DNA from: Fibrella aestuarina BUZ 2
Lineage (GTDB): Bacteria > Bacteroidota > Bacteroidia > Cytophagales > Spirosomataceae
NCBI RefSeq assembly: GCF_000331105.1
Contig: NC_020054.1
Location: forward strand, 2,760,813 to 2,824,812
DNA length: 64,000 nucleotides
Direction: 5' to 3'
This document shows, one piece after another, positions 28,162-37,511 of this stretch (positions within the stretch are counted from its first letter, which is position 1; the number at the start of each line of letters is the position of its first letter). The position numbers and the translations under genes are program-made. A model generated the notes under the pieces. It searched no databases, was not told the origin of the DNA, and saw only the letters and a list, made by a program, of their open reading frames with translations.

Positions 28162-28650
28162 AATTTGATTTTGTTTAAGTGTAAACACAGAGGTACACTA
28201 GCAGCCCAACGCCCAGCAGCAACAGACCGACTAGCAGGTACTCACCCCAGACAAGCCTGGACAATTGATTACCGAAACGGGAGCGAGCTACAACTCGTCG
28301 GAAGGGAAGCATAAGCAGCTGCCAACTAAAATGGATTATATTTTATGTAAGAATTGCCCAACAAAAGTCTGGCAAATGGGTCCGATGGACGTTCACTGGG
28401 TTTGCAAACTGTTGTTCCCAGTTTGCAACAGGGACCTTTCAAACCGCTTTTTTTCTATTTTTTTAGGGAGAAATGCCGAACAACCGGTACATCCGCACAA
28501 CAAGCGACCAGTTCAGCAGCCTGATGTCAAACTTGGCGAGATGCCCTACACAGGCGGTATTTATGGAAGCAGCGTTTACCGGTAGAAATGGAGGTAGTTG
28601 ACTTTTTAGGTGTATAAGTATCACTCAACCAATACATATTTCAGGAGATT
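28162..28650. promoter_or_regulatory. divergent control region of the polysaccharide locus, with 21-bp-spaced repeats
   Basis: This 489-base gap between the divergent susC-like and regulator genes has no plausible gene. It contains a palindrome GTTTGCAAAC (28400-28409) and a near copy GTTTGCAAC (28421-28429) exactly 21 bp downstream in the same orientation, which is two helical turns and suits an AraC-type dimer. An A/T-rich stretch TTTTTTTCTATTTTTTTAGG lies at about 28449-28468. An AGGAG sequence at 28643-28647 is a possible ribosome site for the regulator gene. The long leader on the SusC side is usual in this phylum. Which regulator binds is inferred from position. Confidence 0.5.
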
Positions 28651-31600
28651 ATGGCTGCCTTCTCGCTCACCTTACGGCAGTCTCATCGGGGTTGGCGTTC
28701 ATGGTTCATGGGCCTACTTGTAGGCGTGATGGGGTGGAGCAGGTTAGCTTCGGCCCAAAATCACCAAGTACGTTTTGAGCGCCTTGGTCCCCTGCAGGGG
28801 CTAACCCATAGTACGGTTCATACCATTTATCAGGATCGACAAGGCTTTTTGTGGATTGCCACGCGTGATGGGCTCAACCGGTACGACGGACAGTCGTTTC
28901 GTACGTTCCGCCATCGTTTTGGTGAACCGAATAGTCTGCGGGGAAGCGATGTGGTGGCGTTAGGGGAGGATCTGTCCAGTCACCTCTGGGTAGGTACGTA
29001 TTCGCGGGGGCTACAGCGGCTCAACCCCGATGGATGCACATTCAGCCCTATCGAGCGGACTACCGCCGGGCTCGACGTCAGTCAATGGAGCATCTCCTGC
29101 CTGGCTACCGATCGGCAAGGGCGCGTTTGGGCCGGAACGCTAGGCAGTGGCTGGCTGGTTGTCGATACAAAAACCAATCAGGCAAGCCAGTTTCTGTTAC
29201 CCAAATCGGCAGGAGCAGCCAAGGTGATTACCTGTGCCATGACCGATCGGGATGGAAGTATGTGGTTTGGAACAGACGATGGCACTGTGGCTCGCTTTAA
29301 TGCTGCCGGTACGTTGGCTACCATCTATCGCTTACCTGATGCAGCCAGACAGTATCGCAGTTCGAAGCGGATAACGGCGCTTTTTCGCACGCAGTCGGGC
29401 TTGCTGCTGCTGGCCTCCCGGAACCATGGGCTTTATACCCTGAATGAGCGTAGCGGCCAGGCGGCCAAGCTCTTCGGAGCGGTCAACTCTGAACGGAGTG
29501 ACAACATCATTACCGCCATCGCTGAAGATAAAAACCATACGGTGTGGATTGGCACTGACGACGGAATCCGCCGCTTTTTGCCCAACCAGCCGTTGCAGGT
29601 ACAAGTCCTGCGGGCTGATCCGAATGATGAGTCAAGCTTATCGACCCACGCGGTTCAGTCGCTGCTGACCGACCGGCGGGGTAATGTCTGGGTAGGCACC
29701 TGGGAAGGCGGCCTCAACGTGTGGTATGCTGATCCGCCTCGGCTCGAAGTAATAAGTCAACGTCCTGCCGGACCGCGCCGACTCGTCACGCCGAAAGTAT
29801 CCGCTGTAGCTACGGATACCGCCGGAAACCTATGGATAGGGTCCGTACGCGGGTTGCTTCGTCTACCGAACAACGGCCAGCCTATTGAAACTGTACCCAT
29901 TCCGGCGGCATTTGGCAGCCGTGACGTCTACCGAATGTTCTCCGACCGGAGCGGCCATCTCTACGTTAGCTTCTGGAAGGGCGGGCTTGGTTTATACCAC
30001 GCACAAAAGGGGCTCAGTCGCCTGCCCCTACCCGGCCTCCCGGATGGGCACGTCGCCGCGTTTGCAAATAAGCAAGAGGGAGGAGTCTGGATGATTCGGA
30101 ACGACCAGCACCTATGCGCCTATACGCCACAGCAAAACCGGGTCGATACATTGGGGCACATTCATCGTATCCTGCATACATCCCCTTTTATTACATTCAC
30201 CTGTCTGTGGGAAGATCGGCAAAAACGGCTCTGGTTCGGCACCTACGACCACGGACTGTTTGTCTGGGATCGGCGTAGCGGGCAGGTTCGGCAACTTACG
30301 GCCCAAACCAGTGGTCTCAGCGAAAATCATATCACCTGCCTGTTCGAGGATTCGGCGGGCGACCTGTGGGTGGGGACCAATGGCGCTGGCCTTAACCGCA
30401 GGCGGCCCGGAATCGAGACATTTACGACCTACACCAGGCAAACCGGCTTGGCGGGCGATATGATTGCGGCCATCGAAGAGGATCGCCACGGCAACCTGTG
30501 GATCAGTACGACCGAGGGCCTCACGCGCCTGAACCGTTCGAGCGGCCGGATGTCCGTCTACGGCGAGACGGACGGCTTACCGACCCGCGAATTTGTTAAC
30601 CCCGGCAGTGTGCGGCTACCCAATGGCGACCTTGCCTTCGCCAGCACGCAGGGGCTGGTGCTGGTGCATCCCGACCAGTTCTTCAAACCGCTACCACCTC
30701 CCCGGGCGTATCTGGCCGACCTGGCCTTGTTTAACAAACCGGTGGCTGTTGGTGGAGCCGACTCGCCTCTTACTGTCGAACTGGCCCAGACAACTGAGCT
30801 TACCCTGACTCCCCGACAGACCGTCTTTACGCTGGAATTTGGCGCTTTATGCTGGGGCCGGAACCGCCACGTCCGCTATGCCTACAAATTGGATGAATTT
30901 GACCCGGACTGGCGCTACACAGATACGGAGAAAAACACGACGTATACCAACCTATCGCCCGGCAGTTACCTGTTTCGGCTCAAGGCTGCCCAGACAGACC
31001 AGCCCTGGGGCCCTGAGCAGCACCTGCTCATCACCGTGCAGCCGCCCTGGTTCAAGACCCGATGGGCTATCTGTTTGTACATCGCCCTGTTAATCGGGAT
31101 CGTCGTGCTGATCCGGCACATTATCCGGGTGCAGGAAAAGCTTAGGGCCGACGTGAAGATTCAGGAGATGCGTACCCAGGCCATCCGGCAGCTCGATGAA
31201 GCCAAGACCAGCTTTTTTACGAACGTATCCCACGAGTTTAAAACGCCCCTGACGCTGATTCTGACCCCGCTGGAGAAGCTACTGGCCGATGAATTACCGC
31301 CAGCGGATCGTTTACAGCACCAGTTTCAAGTGATGCACCGCAACGCCAACCGGCTACTTCGCTTAATCAACCAGTTGCTGGATCTCTCGAAGCTGGAGAA
31401 CGGTGCCTTGAAGCCGCAGATCAGGCGTAACAACCTCGTGCAGCACGTCGACGCTATTCTGCGCTCGTTCGAGGAGGTAGCCCGGGCTAAAGGCATATCC
31501 CTGAAAAGTCAGCTGGACCCGGCCTTACGCAGCGTTTGGTCCGATCTGGATTTCGTTGAAAAGATGGTTACCAACCTGCTGTCCAATTCGGTGAAGCATA

Positions 31601-32736
31601 CGCCCGACGGGGGACAAATAATGTTGACGGGCCACGTGCAGCAAGACCACCTGTTCCTGACGGTCACCGATACGGGTATTGGCATGTCGCTCGAAGAGCA
31701 GTCGCATATTTTTGAGCGCTTCTATCAGGTGCAAACCGGTAAATCGTCGGGTACGGGTATCGGTCTTTCGCTGACGAGGGAACTGGTTGAGCTGCTCGGG
31801 GGAAGTATTGAGGTGGCAAGCACACCCGGCGAAGGCAGTTCGTTCACGGTACGCATACCCGTCCGGGCCGACGCTTTTGAGGCTAGCTGGTTCGTTGACG
31901 AGGAGACAAACCCGCCTAGCCTGCTGATCGATCAGGTCATTCCCGATTTGTCTTCTGCATCTATTCCGGAACAGGCCCAGGTGCTGCTGATTGCCGAAGA
32001 TGATCCTGACTTGAACGCCTTTCTGACCGATCTCTTTAAAACCAGTTTTCGGGTTCTGTCCGCAACCAATGGTGAACAGGCGCTGCAACTCGCCCGGCAG
32101 CACATTCCCGATGCCATCATTACCGACTGGATCATGCCGGAACTGGAAGGCCCCGAGCTGTGCCGCTTGCTGAAGACCGACGAAAAGACGAGCCATATTC
32201 CGATCATTCTATTGACATCGAAAGCGAGCATGGCCAGTCAGTTGGCTGGTTTGGATGTGGGTGCCGACGATTACGTCACCAAGCCCTTTAGTGCGGCCCT
32301 CCTGCGGGGGCGCCTGCAAGGCCTTCTGGCCAATCGGCTACGGCTGCGGCAGGCGTTTGGCCAGGAGGTATGGCTACGCCCCAGCGATGTCAAGTTATCG
32401 AATGTTGATGAAGCCTTTCTGCAGCGGGCCACAGCCTGCATTGAAGAGCATATCGATGATGCCAATTTTGACATCGATCAGTTACAGGAATTGCTGAATA
32501 TGAGTCAGATGCAGCTCTACCGCAAGCTCAAAAGCCTGACAAACATGGCCGGGCGGGACTTTATCCGCTACATCCGGTTGCAGCGGGCGGCTCAGTTGCT
32601 GGAAACGGGGCAGGTGACAGTATCGGAAGCGGGCTACCGGGTTGGCTTTAACGACCGGAGCTATTTTAGTCGGGCCTTCAAAAAACAATTTGGCCACGCT
32701 CCAACGGAACACCTGTCAGCAAAAGATCAAGCCTGA
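28651..32736 (+). CDS. hybrid two-component system regulator (HTCS), AraC output
   Basis: The 1361-residue one-protein signalling system has a signal anchor (about 1-36), a periplasmic two-component propeller of repeated WIATRDGLNRYD-like units (about 40-690), a Y_Y_Y domain (about 740-805, VRYAYKLDEFDPDWRYTD), a transmembrane helix (about 812-835), a histidine kinase (H-box SHEFKTPLTL with His861; N-box NLLSNSVKHTPDGG; G-boxes DTGIGM and GTGIGLSLTRE), a receiver (AEDDPDLN; phospho-acceptor Asp1159 in ITDWIMPE; Lys in VTKPF) and an AraC helix-turn-helix pair (about 1250-1355). It should sense a glycan fragment in the periplasm and activate the divergent SusC/D operon. Confidence 0.96.
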   Translation: MAAFSLTLRQSHRGWRSWFMGLLVGVMGWSRLASAQNHQVRFERLGPLQGLTHSTVHTIYQDRQGFLWIATRDGLNRYDGQSFRTFRHRFGEPNSLRGSDVVALGEDLSSHLWVGTYSRGLQRLNPDGCTFSPIERTTAGLDVSQWSISCLATDRQGRVWAGTLGSGWLVVDTKTNQASQFLLPKSAGAAKVITCAMTDRDGSMWFGTDDGTVARFNAAGTLATIYRLPDAARQYRSSKRITALFRTQSGLLLLASRNHGLYTLNERSGQAAKLFGAVNSERSDNIITAIAEDKNHTVWIGTDDGIRRFLPNQPLQVQVLRADPNDESSLSTHAVQSLLTDRRGNVWVGTWEGGLNVWYADPPRLEVISQRPAGPRRLVTPKVSAVATDTAGNLWIGSVRGLLRLPNNGQPIETVPIPAAFGSRDVYRMFSDRSGHLYVSFWKGGLGLYHAQKGLSRLPLPGLPDGHVAAFANKQEGGVWMIRNDQHLCAYTPQQNRVDTLGHIHRILHTSPFITFTCLWEDRQKRLWFGTYDHGLFVWDRRSGQVRQLTAQTSGLSENHITCLFEDSAGDLWVGTNGAGLNRRRPGIETFTTYTRQTGLAGDMIAAIEEDRHGNLWISTTEGLTRLNRSSGRMSVYGETDGLPTREFVNPGSVRLPNGDLAFASTQGLVLVHPDQFFKPLPPPRAYLADLALFNKPVAVGGADSPLTVELAQTTELTLTPRQTVFTLEFGALCWGRNRHVRYAYKLDEFDPDWRYTDTEKNTTYTNLSPGSYLFRLKAAQTDQPWGPEQHLLITVQPPWFKTRWAICLYIALLIGIVVLIRHIIRVQEKLRADVKIQEMRTQAIRQLDEAKTSFFTNVSHEFKTPLTLILTPLEKLLADELPPADRLQHQFQVMHRNANRLLRLINQLLDLSKLENGALKPQIRRNNLVQHVDAILRSFEEVARAKGISLKSQLDPALRSVWSDLDFVEKMVTNLLSNSVKHTPDGGQIMLTGHVQQDHLFLTVTDTGIGMSLEEQSHIFERFYQVQTGKSSGTGIGLSLTRELVELLGGSIEVASTPGEGSSFTVRIPVRADAFEASWFVDEETNPPSLLIDQVIPDLSSASIPEQAQVLLIAEDDPDLNAFLTDLFKTSFRVLSATNGEQALQLARQHIPDAIITDWIMPELEGPELCRLLKTDEKTSHIPIILLTSKASMASQLAGLDVGADDYVTKPFSAALLRGRLQGLLANRLRLRQAFGQEVWLRPSDVKLSNVDEAFLQRATACIEEHIDDANFDIDQLQELLNMSQMQLYRKLKSLTNMAGRDFIRYIRLQRAAQLLETGQVTVSEAGYRVGFNDRSYFSRAFKKQFGHAPTEHLSAKDQA

Positions 32737-33089
32737 TATTGTCGGCAGACAACCCATACCGACTTCAGTGAGGCATGATCTCTCTAATTGCCTTCCCTAT
32801 TGGATGAACTTTGTTAAAACTATCAGGAAGCACCTGTTTATGACTCGTCCTGCACTAACAGTCAATTAATTAGCCGATAAAGCTTGGCAGATGCTTTTGG
32901 GTCTGTGCCATGCGTATGCCGCTAAACCCGACCGCCTCACTTAGAGCGGCCCCTAAAGCAGACCTTGCGCCTGCCAGCTTTGCCGTTGCGATTGGGTAGC
33001 CCGCTCGATTTTCTTTTATCGGCAAGCTACCCAATCTTGGCATCTTACCGGCCCTCAAATTTCAAGGCCGTTGCAGTTCCTATCAGCTA
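32737..33089. other. 353-base gap with one hairpin, no gene seen
   Basis: The gap lies between the convergent regulator and GH3 genes. GATTGGGTAGC (32990-33000) pairs with GCTACCCAATC (33026-33036), a terminator-like hairpin for the minus-strand gene. A 62-codon minus-strand frame at 32870-33058 has no recognisable domain and no clear ribosome site, and I do not call it a gene. Confidence 0.5.
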
Positions 33090-36080
33090 TCAAATTCCCC
33101 GGTTGATAGCCCGGTAGAAGGCGTCGGCTACGCCGGTGCGGATGCCGAGTTCGGTGATCTTGTTGTTGTTGCGCGTTGGATAGACGCGGTTCGACAGGAA
33201 TACGTAGTTCAGGCCAACGGCTGGGTCAATCCAGGTGAACGTACCGGTGAAGCCCGAGTGCCCGTAACTAGCCGGACTGGCGAGACGGGGGGCATTGCCG
33301 TTGTATTTGTAAGCGGGTTTCTCGAAGCCCAGCCCCCGGCGGTTGCCCAACTCAGGAAACTGGTAGCGGGTAAACTCAGCAATCGTTTCGGGACGGATCA
33401 ACTGCCGGTCGCCGTATTGGCCGCGTTGCAGGTACAGCTGCGTCAGCTTCATCAGGTCGTTGGCCGTACCAAACAGACCCGCGTGGCCCGACAGACCATT
33501 CAGCATGGCGGCACCTTCGTCGTGCACACGGCCCCAGATCAGCGTCTTGCGGAACAATGAGTCGTATTCCGTCGGTACGATGCGGCTGAGCGGGTAGAAC
33601 CGGCGCGGGTTGTAGGTAAGCGTGGTGGCCCCGATCGGCGCATACAGGCTGTCTTTCAGGTACGTTTCAAACGGTACGCCCGTGATCCGCTGCACGATCT
33701 GCGGGTAGAGATAAAACGACAGGTCGCTGTAGACGTACTCTTTCTTTGCGTTCAGCGGGGAGTCTTTGATCGCCTTAAAAATCGTGCGTGGGTACTTTTT
33801 GAACAGGAAGAGGCTGTCGGTCACTTCGATCGGATACCGGTTCGAGCGAACGTTGGTGAACGTTTTATTCTTGAACGTACCGTCGGGGTTTTTGGTCGTT
33901 TGCCAGAACGGAATCCAGGCTTTCAGTTTGGCCTGATGCGTCAGCACGTCGCGCCAGCGGAGCGTGTCTTTGTTTGATTTCTTGTAAGCAGGCAGGTATT
34001 GGCCCATCGTGCCGTCAATCTTGAACTTGCCCGCATCGACCAGCCGCATCAGCGCGGGCGTTGAGGTGCTGACTTTGGTGACCGACGCAAAATCGTACAG
34101 ATCGTCGAGGCGGGTAGGCTCGGCGGCACCACCCAGGCTGGTGTCGTAGGTGTGTTGCCCATACGCCTTACGGAAAATCACTTTCCCGTCTTTCGCCAGC
34201 TGCACCACGCAACCGGGGTACGCTTTGGCCTGCAAGCCCTGGTTCACCACCGAGTCGACCTGTTGCGCCAGGTACGTGCTGCTGATGCCTACTTCCTCGG
34301 GAATGGTGTATTTGAGACGGCCGATGGGCGCAATGGTTTTGCCATCGCCCACCCGGAACTGCTGATTGACGGTCACGGGCAGGCGACCCGCCGCGCCAAT
34401 CGCGCCAAAAATCAGTTGGGCCGACAGGTCTTCCGTATGGGTGGTGAGCTGATAGGGCATCACCAGCGCCCGTGCCTGATCCACGTCGGTAAAGGCGTCG
34501 AGCGCGTAGGCGTTACCAAAAACCGTCACGACGGCTTTGCCCGTGTTGGTCAGTTTTTGTACCAGTTCGACCGTGCGGGGCTGGATGCCGTATTTCGCGC
34601 CTGGCCGGATGTTGTTGAGGTGAACCCCCACCAGCACCAGATTAAACCGGTTCAGCGAATCCAGCAGCGCGGCAATCTGCGCGTCGGTGGCCTTCGAGTT
34701 AATCTGGTAGGGCGTTACGGTCGTGTAATCGGCCAGGCGGTTCTGGAACACCGTAGGCGCGGTAGCCTCAACCGACACCGACGCAATGCGCAGCGTATCG
34801 AGGCGTTGAAGGGGCAGCACGTTCCGGGTGTTGGTCAGCACCGTCAGGCTGGCTTCGGTGAGGTGGCGGTTGATCACCTCCGACTCCGGGCGGTTCAGGT
34901 CGGCCAGCAGGTTATCGAGCACCACGGGCTGGTAACGGTTCAGGCCCGCCCAGTATTTGGCCAGCAACATGCGGCGGCAGCGGTTGGCAATTTGCTGGGC
35001 TGTAACCGTGCGGTCGTCGACGGCCTGGCAAATCTGGCTGATCGCCATCGGGATATTTTCGGTGAACTCGAGGACGTCCATCCCGGCTTCCATCCCGCGC
35101 CGGTCGGCCAGGCCCGAAGGGAAGTATTTGGTCACGCCCTTCATGTTCATAGCGTCGGAGAAAACCAGGCCGTTGAACTGCAATTCATTCTTCAGCAGCT
35201 TCGTCACAATGTTGGGCGACAGCGTCGACGGGCGATTGCGCGTGGTGTCGAGAGCCGGAATGCTCAGGTGGGCCACCATCACGCCCGCCGCCCCGGCGTT
35301 GATCAACTCCCGGAACGGATACAGTTCCAGGCTGTCGAGCTGCCCCCGGCTTTTGTTGATCAAGGGAAGGTCGTAGTGTGAGTCGGTGCCGGTATCGCCG
35401 TGGCCGGGAAAGTGCTTGATGCTCGTTAGCAGGCGGTTATCCTGCATGCCGCGCAGGTAGGCCAGCGCCTTGCGGGCTACGGCATACTTGTCTTCGCCAA
35501 ACGACCGGAAGTTGATGACCGGGTTGTTGGGGTTGTTGTTCACGTCGGCATCGGGCGCAAAATTGACGTGCATCCCTAGCCGTCGGGCCTGCCGGGCAAG
35601 GTCAGCACCCATCTGGTAAATGAGGTTATCGGCCGAGGCGGGCATGGCGCCCATTGTCATCTGATAGGGGTAGCGTACGGTACTGTCGAGGCGCATGGCG
35701 ATGCCCCATTCGGCATCCATCGCTACCAGCAGGGGTACGTTCGAGGCGGCTTGCAGGCGGTTGTTCAGCTTCGCCTGCCGCATGGGCCCTCCCTGAAAAA
35801 ACACGACCCCGCCGAGTTGGTGGGTACGTACAAGGGTCGTCAGCGAATCTTCGTAGCCCGGCGTACGGTTCGAGTACCCCGCCACCATAATCAGCTGCGC
35901 TACCTGCCGTTCGAGCGGCAGATCGGCCATAATGGAGTCGGCCCAACGGGTGGCCGCGAGTGTATCGCGCAGAAAGGGTGGGGGAGTAGGGCGGGTGGCC
36001 GTTCGCGTTTGGGCCAGCAGCGGAAACGAAAAGACAAGGAGTATTGTAAGCGCGGCAATTATCCGACGAAGAGCAGTCAT
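33090..36080 (-). CDS. GH3 glycosidase fused to class C beta-lactamase-like serine hydrolase
   Basis: The 996-residue exported protein has a signal peptide (MTALRRIIAALTILLVFSFP). Residues about 40-370 are a GH3 catalytic domain of the NagZ-like type (KHFPGHGDTGTDSH, then FSDAMNMKGV with the nucleophile Asp), followed by a GH3 C-terminal alpha/beta domain to about 560. Residues about 590-990 form a serine beta-lactamase/DD-peptidase fold with SVTK (Ser-x-x-Lys), YSDLS in place of Tyr-Ser-Asn, and a late HSGFTGT motif. The combination suggests peptidoglycan or muropeptide recycling in the periplasm: beta-N-acetylglucosaminidase plus peptidase or esterase. The ATG at 36080 was chosen because it starts the signal peptide. 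Confidence 0.9.
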   Translation of the reverse strand: MTALRRIIAALTILLVFSFPLLAQTRTATRPTPPPFLRDTLAATRWADSIMADLPLERQVAQLIMVAGYSNRTPGYEDSLTTLVRTHQLGGVVFFQGGPMRQAKLNNRLQAASNVPLLVAMDAEWGIAMRLDSTVRYPYQMTMGAMPASADNLIYQMGADLARQARRLGMHVNFAPDADVNNNPNNPVINFRSFGEDKYAVARKALAYLRGMQDNRLLTSIKHFPGHGDTGTDSHYDLPLINKSRGQLDSLELYPFRELINAGAAGVMVAHLSIPALDTTRNRPSTLSPNIVTKLLKNELQFNGLVFSDAMNMKGVTKYFPSGLADRRGMEAGMDVLEFTENIPMAISQICQAVDDRTVTAQQIANRCRRMLLAKYWAGLNRYQPVVLDNLLADLNRPESEVINRHLTEASLTVLTNTRNVLPLQRLDTLRIASVSVEATAPTVFQNRLADYTTVTPYQINSKATDAQIAALLDSLNRFNLVLVGVHLNNIRPGAKYGIQPRTVELVQKLTNTGKAVVTVFGNAYALDAFTDVDQARALVMPYQLTTHTEDLSAQLIFGAIGAAGRLPVTVNQQFRVGDGKTIAPIGRLKYTIPEEVGISSTYLAQQVDSVVNQGLQAKAYPGCVVQLAKDGKVIFRKAYGQHTYDTSLGGAAEPTRLDDLYDFASVTKVSTSTPALMRLVDAGKFKIDGTMGQYLPAYKKSNKDTLRWRDVLTHQAKLKAWIPFWQTTKNPDGTFKNKTFTNVRSNRYPIEVTDSLFLFKKYPRTIFKAIKDSPLNAKKEYVYSDLSFYLYPQIVQRITGVPFETYLKDSLYAPIGATTLTYNPRRFYPLSRIVPTEYDSLFRKTLIWGRVHDEGAAMLNGLSGHAGLFGTANDLMKLTQLYLQRGQYGDRQLIRPETIAEFTRYQFPELGNRRGLGFEKPAYKYNGNAPRLASPASYGHSGFTGTFTWIDPAVGLNYVFLSNRVYPTRNNNKITELGIRTGVADAFYRAINRGI

Positions 36081-36387
36081 GCAGAAATGAGATGGATTGG
36101 CAATCCTCAAAAGTACGGACAAACCGACGGGAATGCTGCGCTGTTGGTCACCATTTCCCTCGTCAGCCGATAGGCTTATGACCGCGGCCGTTGGCGAATA
36201 GGAGTGGGTAGCGCTTGGGCGGCTGGTAGGAGCGGCTTGTCGCCGGATAGCGGGGCAATACGGTGGCTGGGTACGTTCGAGAAGAGGCTGGATAACATTG
36301 GGCTAACATTTTCTTAACATTCGCTTAACATTGAGACCGAAAGTTTGTATTATTACATGAACGAAGAGTTATAAACCTGCCATCATC
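36081..36387. promoter_or_regulatory. divergent promoter region with four TAACATT repeats at 11-bp spacing
   Basis: TAACATT occurs at 36293, 36304, 36315 and 36326, exactly 11 bp apart and in the same orientation; the last three are preceded by C or CT. This geometry is that of binding sites for OmpR/PhoB-class response regulators, which bind 11-bp direct repeats. The array ends about 55 bases before the start codon of the small secreted gene at 36388, suitable for activation of that gene. It could alternatively serve the divergent GH3 gene. The regulator is not identified here. Confidence 0.6.
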
Positions 36388-36765
36388 ATGAAAACGCTTG
36401 TTTTTACCATGATACTGAGTGGGCTGCTTGCAGCAGGCGCAACCGCCAACCCCGTTAAGAAGCCGAACACGACCCCAAAGGCGAGCGTGGAACAGCAATT
36501 AGCTGACCGATTAACCGTACCCAAGGCGTTACGGGCCTCTCGAGAAAACAGCGTGGTGGTGGTACAGTTTCGGCTCGATGAACGGAATCGCGTCAAGAAC
36601 CCGCAGATCTTTACCGGTGATCAGTCGCTGAACGATGAACTGACCCAGCAGCTAATGAACCTGCGTCTTGTGCCGACTGAGCCGGTAGCCTATGTTGAAC
36701 AGGTCTATACCGCCCGGTTGCGGTTCAGAGCCCCGCAGCACATGGGTACCCTGGCCAGCCGCTAA
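36388..36765 (+). CDS. small exported protein, possibly TonB-C-like
   Basis: The 125-residue protein has a signal peptide (MKTLVFTMILSGLLAAGATA). The mature part includes SVVVVQFRLDERNRVKNPQI and ends in LRLVPTEPVAYVEQVYTARL, a beta-alpha-beta pattern that resembles the TonB C-terminal fold found in many small Bacteroidota proteins, but without the usual YP motif. I do not assign a function. Upstream lies the 11-bp-phased TAACATT array, so it may be induced by an OmpR-type regulator, for example under phosphate limitation. Confidence 0.7.
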   Translation: MKTLVFTMILSGLLAAGATANPVKKPNTTPKASVEQQLADRLTVPKALRASRENSVVVVQFRLDERNRVKNPQIFTGDQSLNDELTQQLMNLRLVPTEPVAYVEQVYTARLRFRAPQHMGTLASR

Positions 36766-36810
36766 TAAATTGCCAATCAACGTACTACGTAGCCAAGATT
36801 AGACGACTAT

Positions 36811-36870
36811 ACACCCGTTACTGAAAAAGCGGCTGGCTCATGAGCCAGCCGCTTTTTCAGTAACGGGTGT
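36811..36870. terminator. 60-bp perfect palindrome, bidirectional terminator
   Basis: Bases 36811-36840 are the exact reverse complement of 36841-36870 with no unpaired spacer. The arms hold A5 and T5 tracts that flank a GC-rich core (GCGGCTGGCTCA), so transcripts from both convergent genes can end in a hairpin plus T run. It lies 45 bases after one stop and 22 bases after the other. Confidence 0.8.
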
Positions 36871-36892
36871 TGGCAAGCTGCTACGCCTGCCT

Positions 36893-37471
36893 TTATGATT
36901 CGGTGTATTCGGCGCAGCCGCCGATGGTGTAGGTACCAGTAAACTGAATGCGTTCGGCCAACAGCAGACCCAGGATCCGGGTGGCTTCGGCTTTGACGTC
37001 GGGGTATATTTTTTCGAAGAGGGCCTGAGGGTCAACCGGCTCGGGTTCGGCAGTGAGCTTGCGCCGCAGCGATCGGGGAGCGTCGGCCGGAACAAAGAGC
37101 TTGCCGTATTTGTATCCTAGCGTATGCAGAAATCGCTGTCCGTTGATATACCGTTGGTATGTATCCAGTAAGGCATCAATCGCTTTATCCTTCCAGATAA
37201 TGCACATGAGCGTTTCAGCCAGTTTCTCTCGTTCATACTGTGCCCAGTCGATGTACTTGCGGAGGAGGTCTTCCAGCGAATGGCGGGCATCAGCCACTTT
37301 AAAATCAGTCGAAATCAGCCGAAAATAGTCATCTTCTGTTACCAGTTCTTTCAATTCTGGTGTTTGACCAACCCACTGTTCAAAGGCTTCCGGGGTGATT
37401 TTACCATTGAAGAAGTCGGACAAATGTGCGCTGACAGTTTCATCCATAGCGTTGGCTGTATATCTGAGCAT
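36893..37471 (-). CDS. hypothetical protein
   Basis: The 192-residue protein (or 184 if it starts at the second ATG, 37447) is not recognised. It is soluble and predicted mostly helical, with acidic N-terminal sequence MDETVSAHLSDFFNGKITPE reminiscent of the N-terminal helix of anti-sigma-like proteins and a middle segment KYIDWAQYEREKLAETLMCI. No membrane span or catalytic motif is visible. It is divergent from the GDSL hydrolase gene with a gap of 40 bases, so the two may share a control region. Confidence 0.65.
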   Translation of the reverse strand: MLRYTANAMDETVSAHLSDFFNGKITPEAFEQWVGQTPELKELVTEDDYFRLISTDFKVADARHSLEDLLRKYIDWAQYEREKLAETLMCIIWKDKAIDALLDTYQRYINGQRFLHTLGYKYGKLFVPADAPRSLRRKLTAEPEPVDPQALFEKIYPDVKAEATRILGLLLAERIQFTGTYTIGGCAEYTES

Positions 37472-37511
37472 GAATTATGGGTAGGCAAATACCATTGCCA
37501 GAGCAAATACT

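Noticed and set aside
32870..33058. A 62-codon minus-strand frame between convergent genes
   Set aside because: There is no domain, and part of it is the hairpin at 32990-33036.
34152..35381. A 409-codon plus-strand frame
   Set aside because: It lies fully antisense to the well-supported GH3 fusion and has a His/Arg/Val-rich shadow composition.
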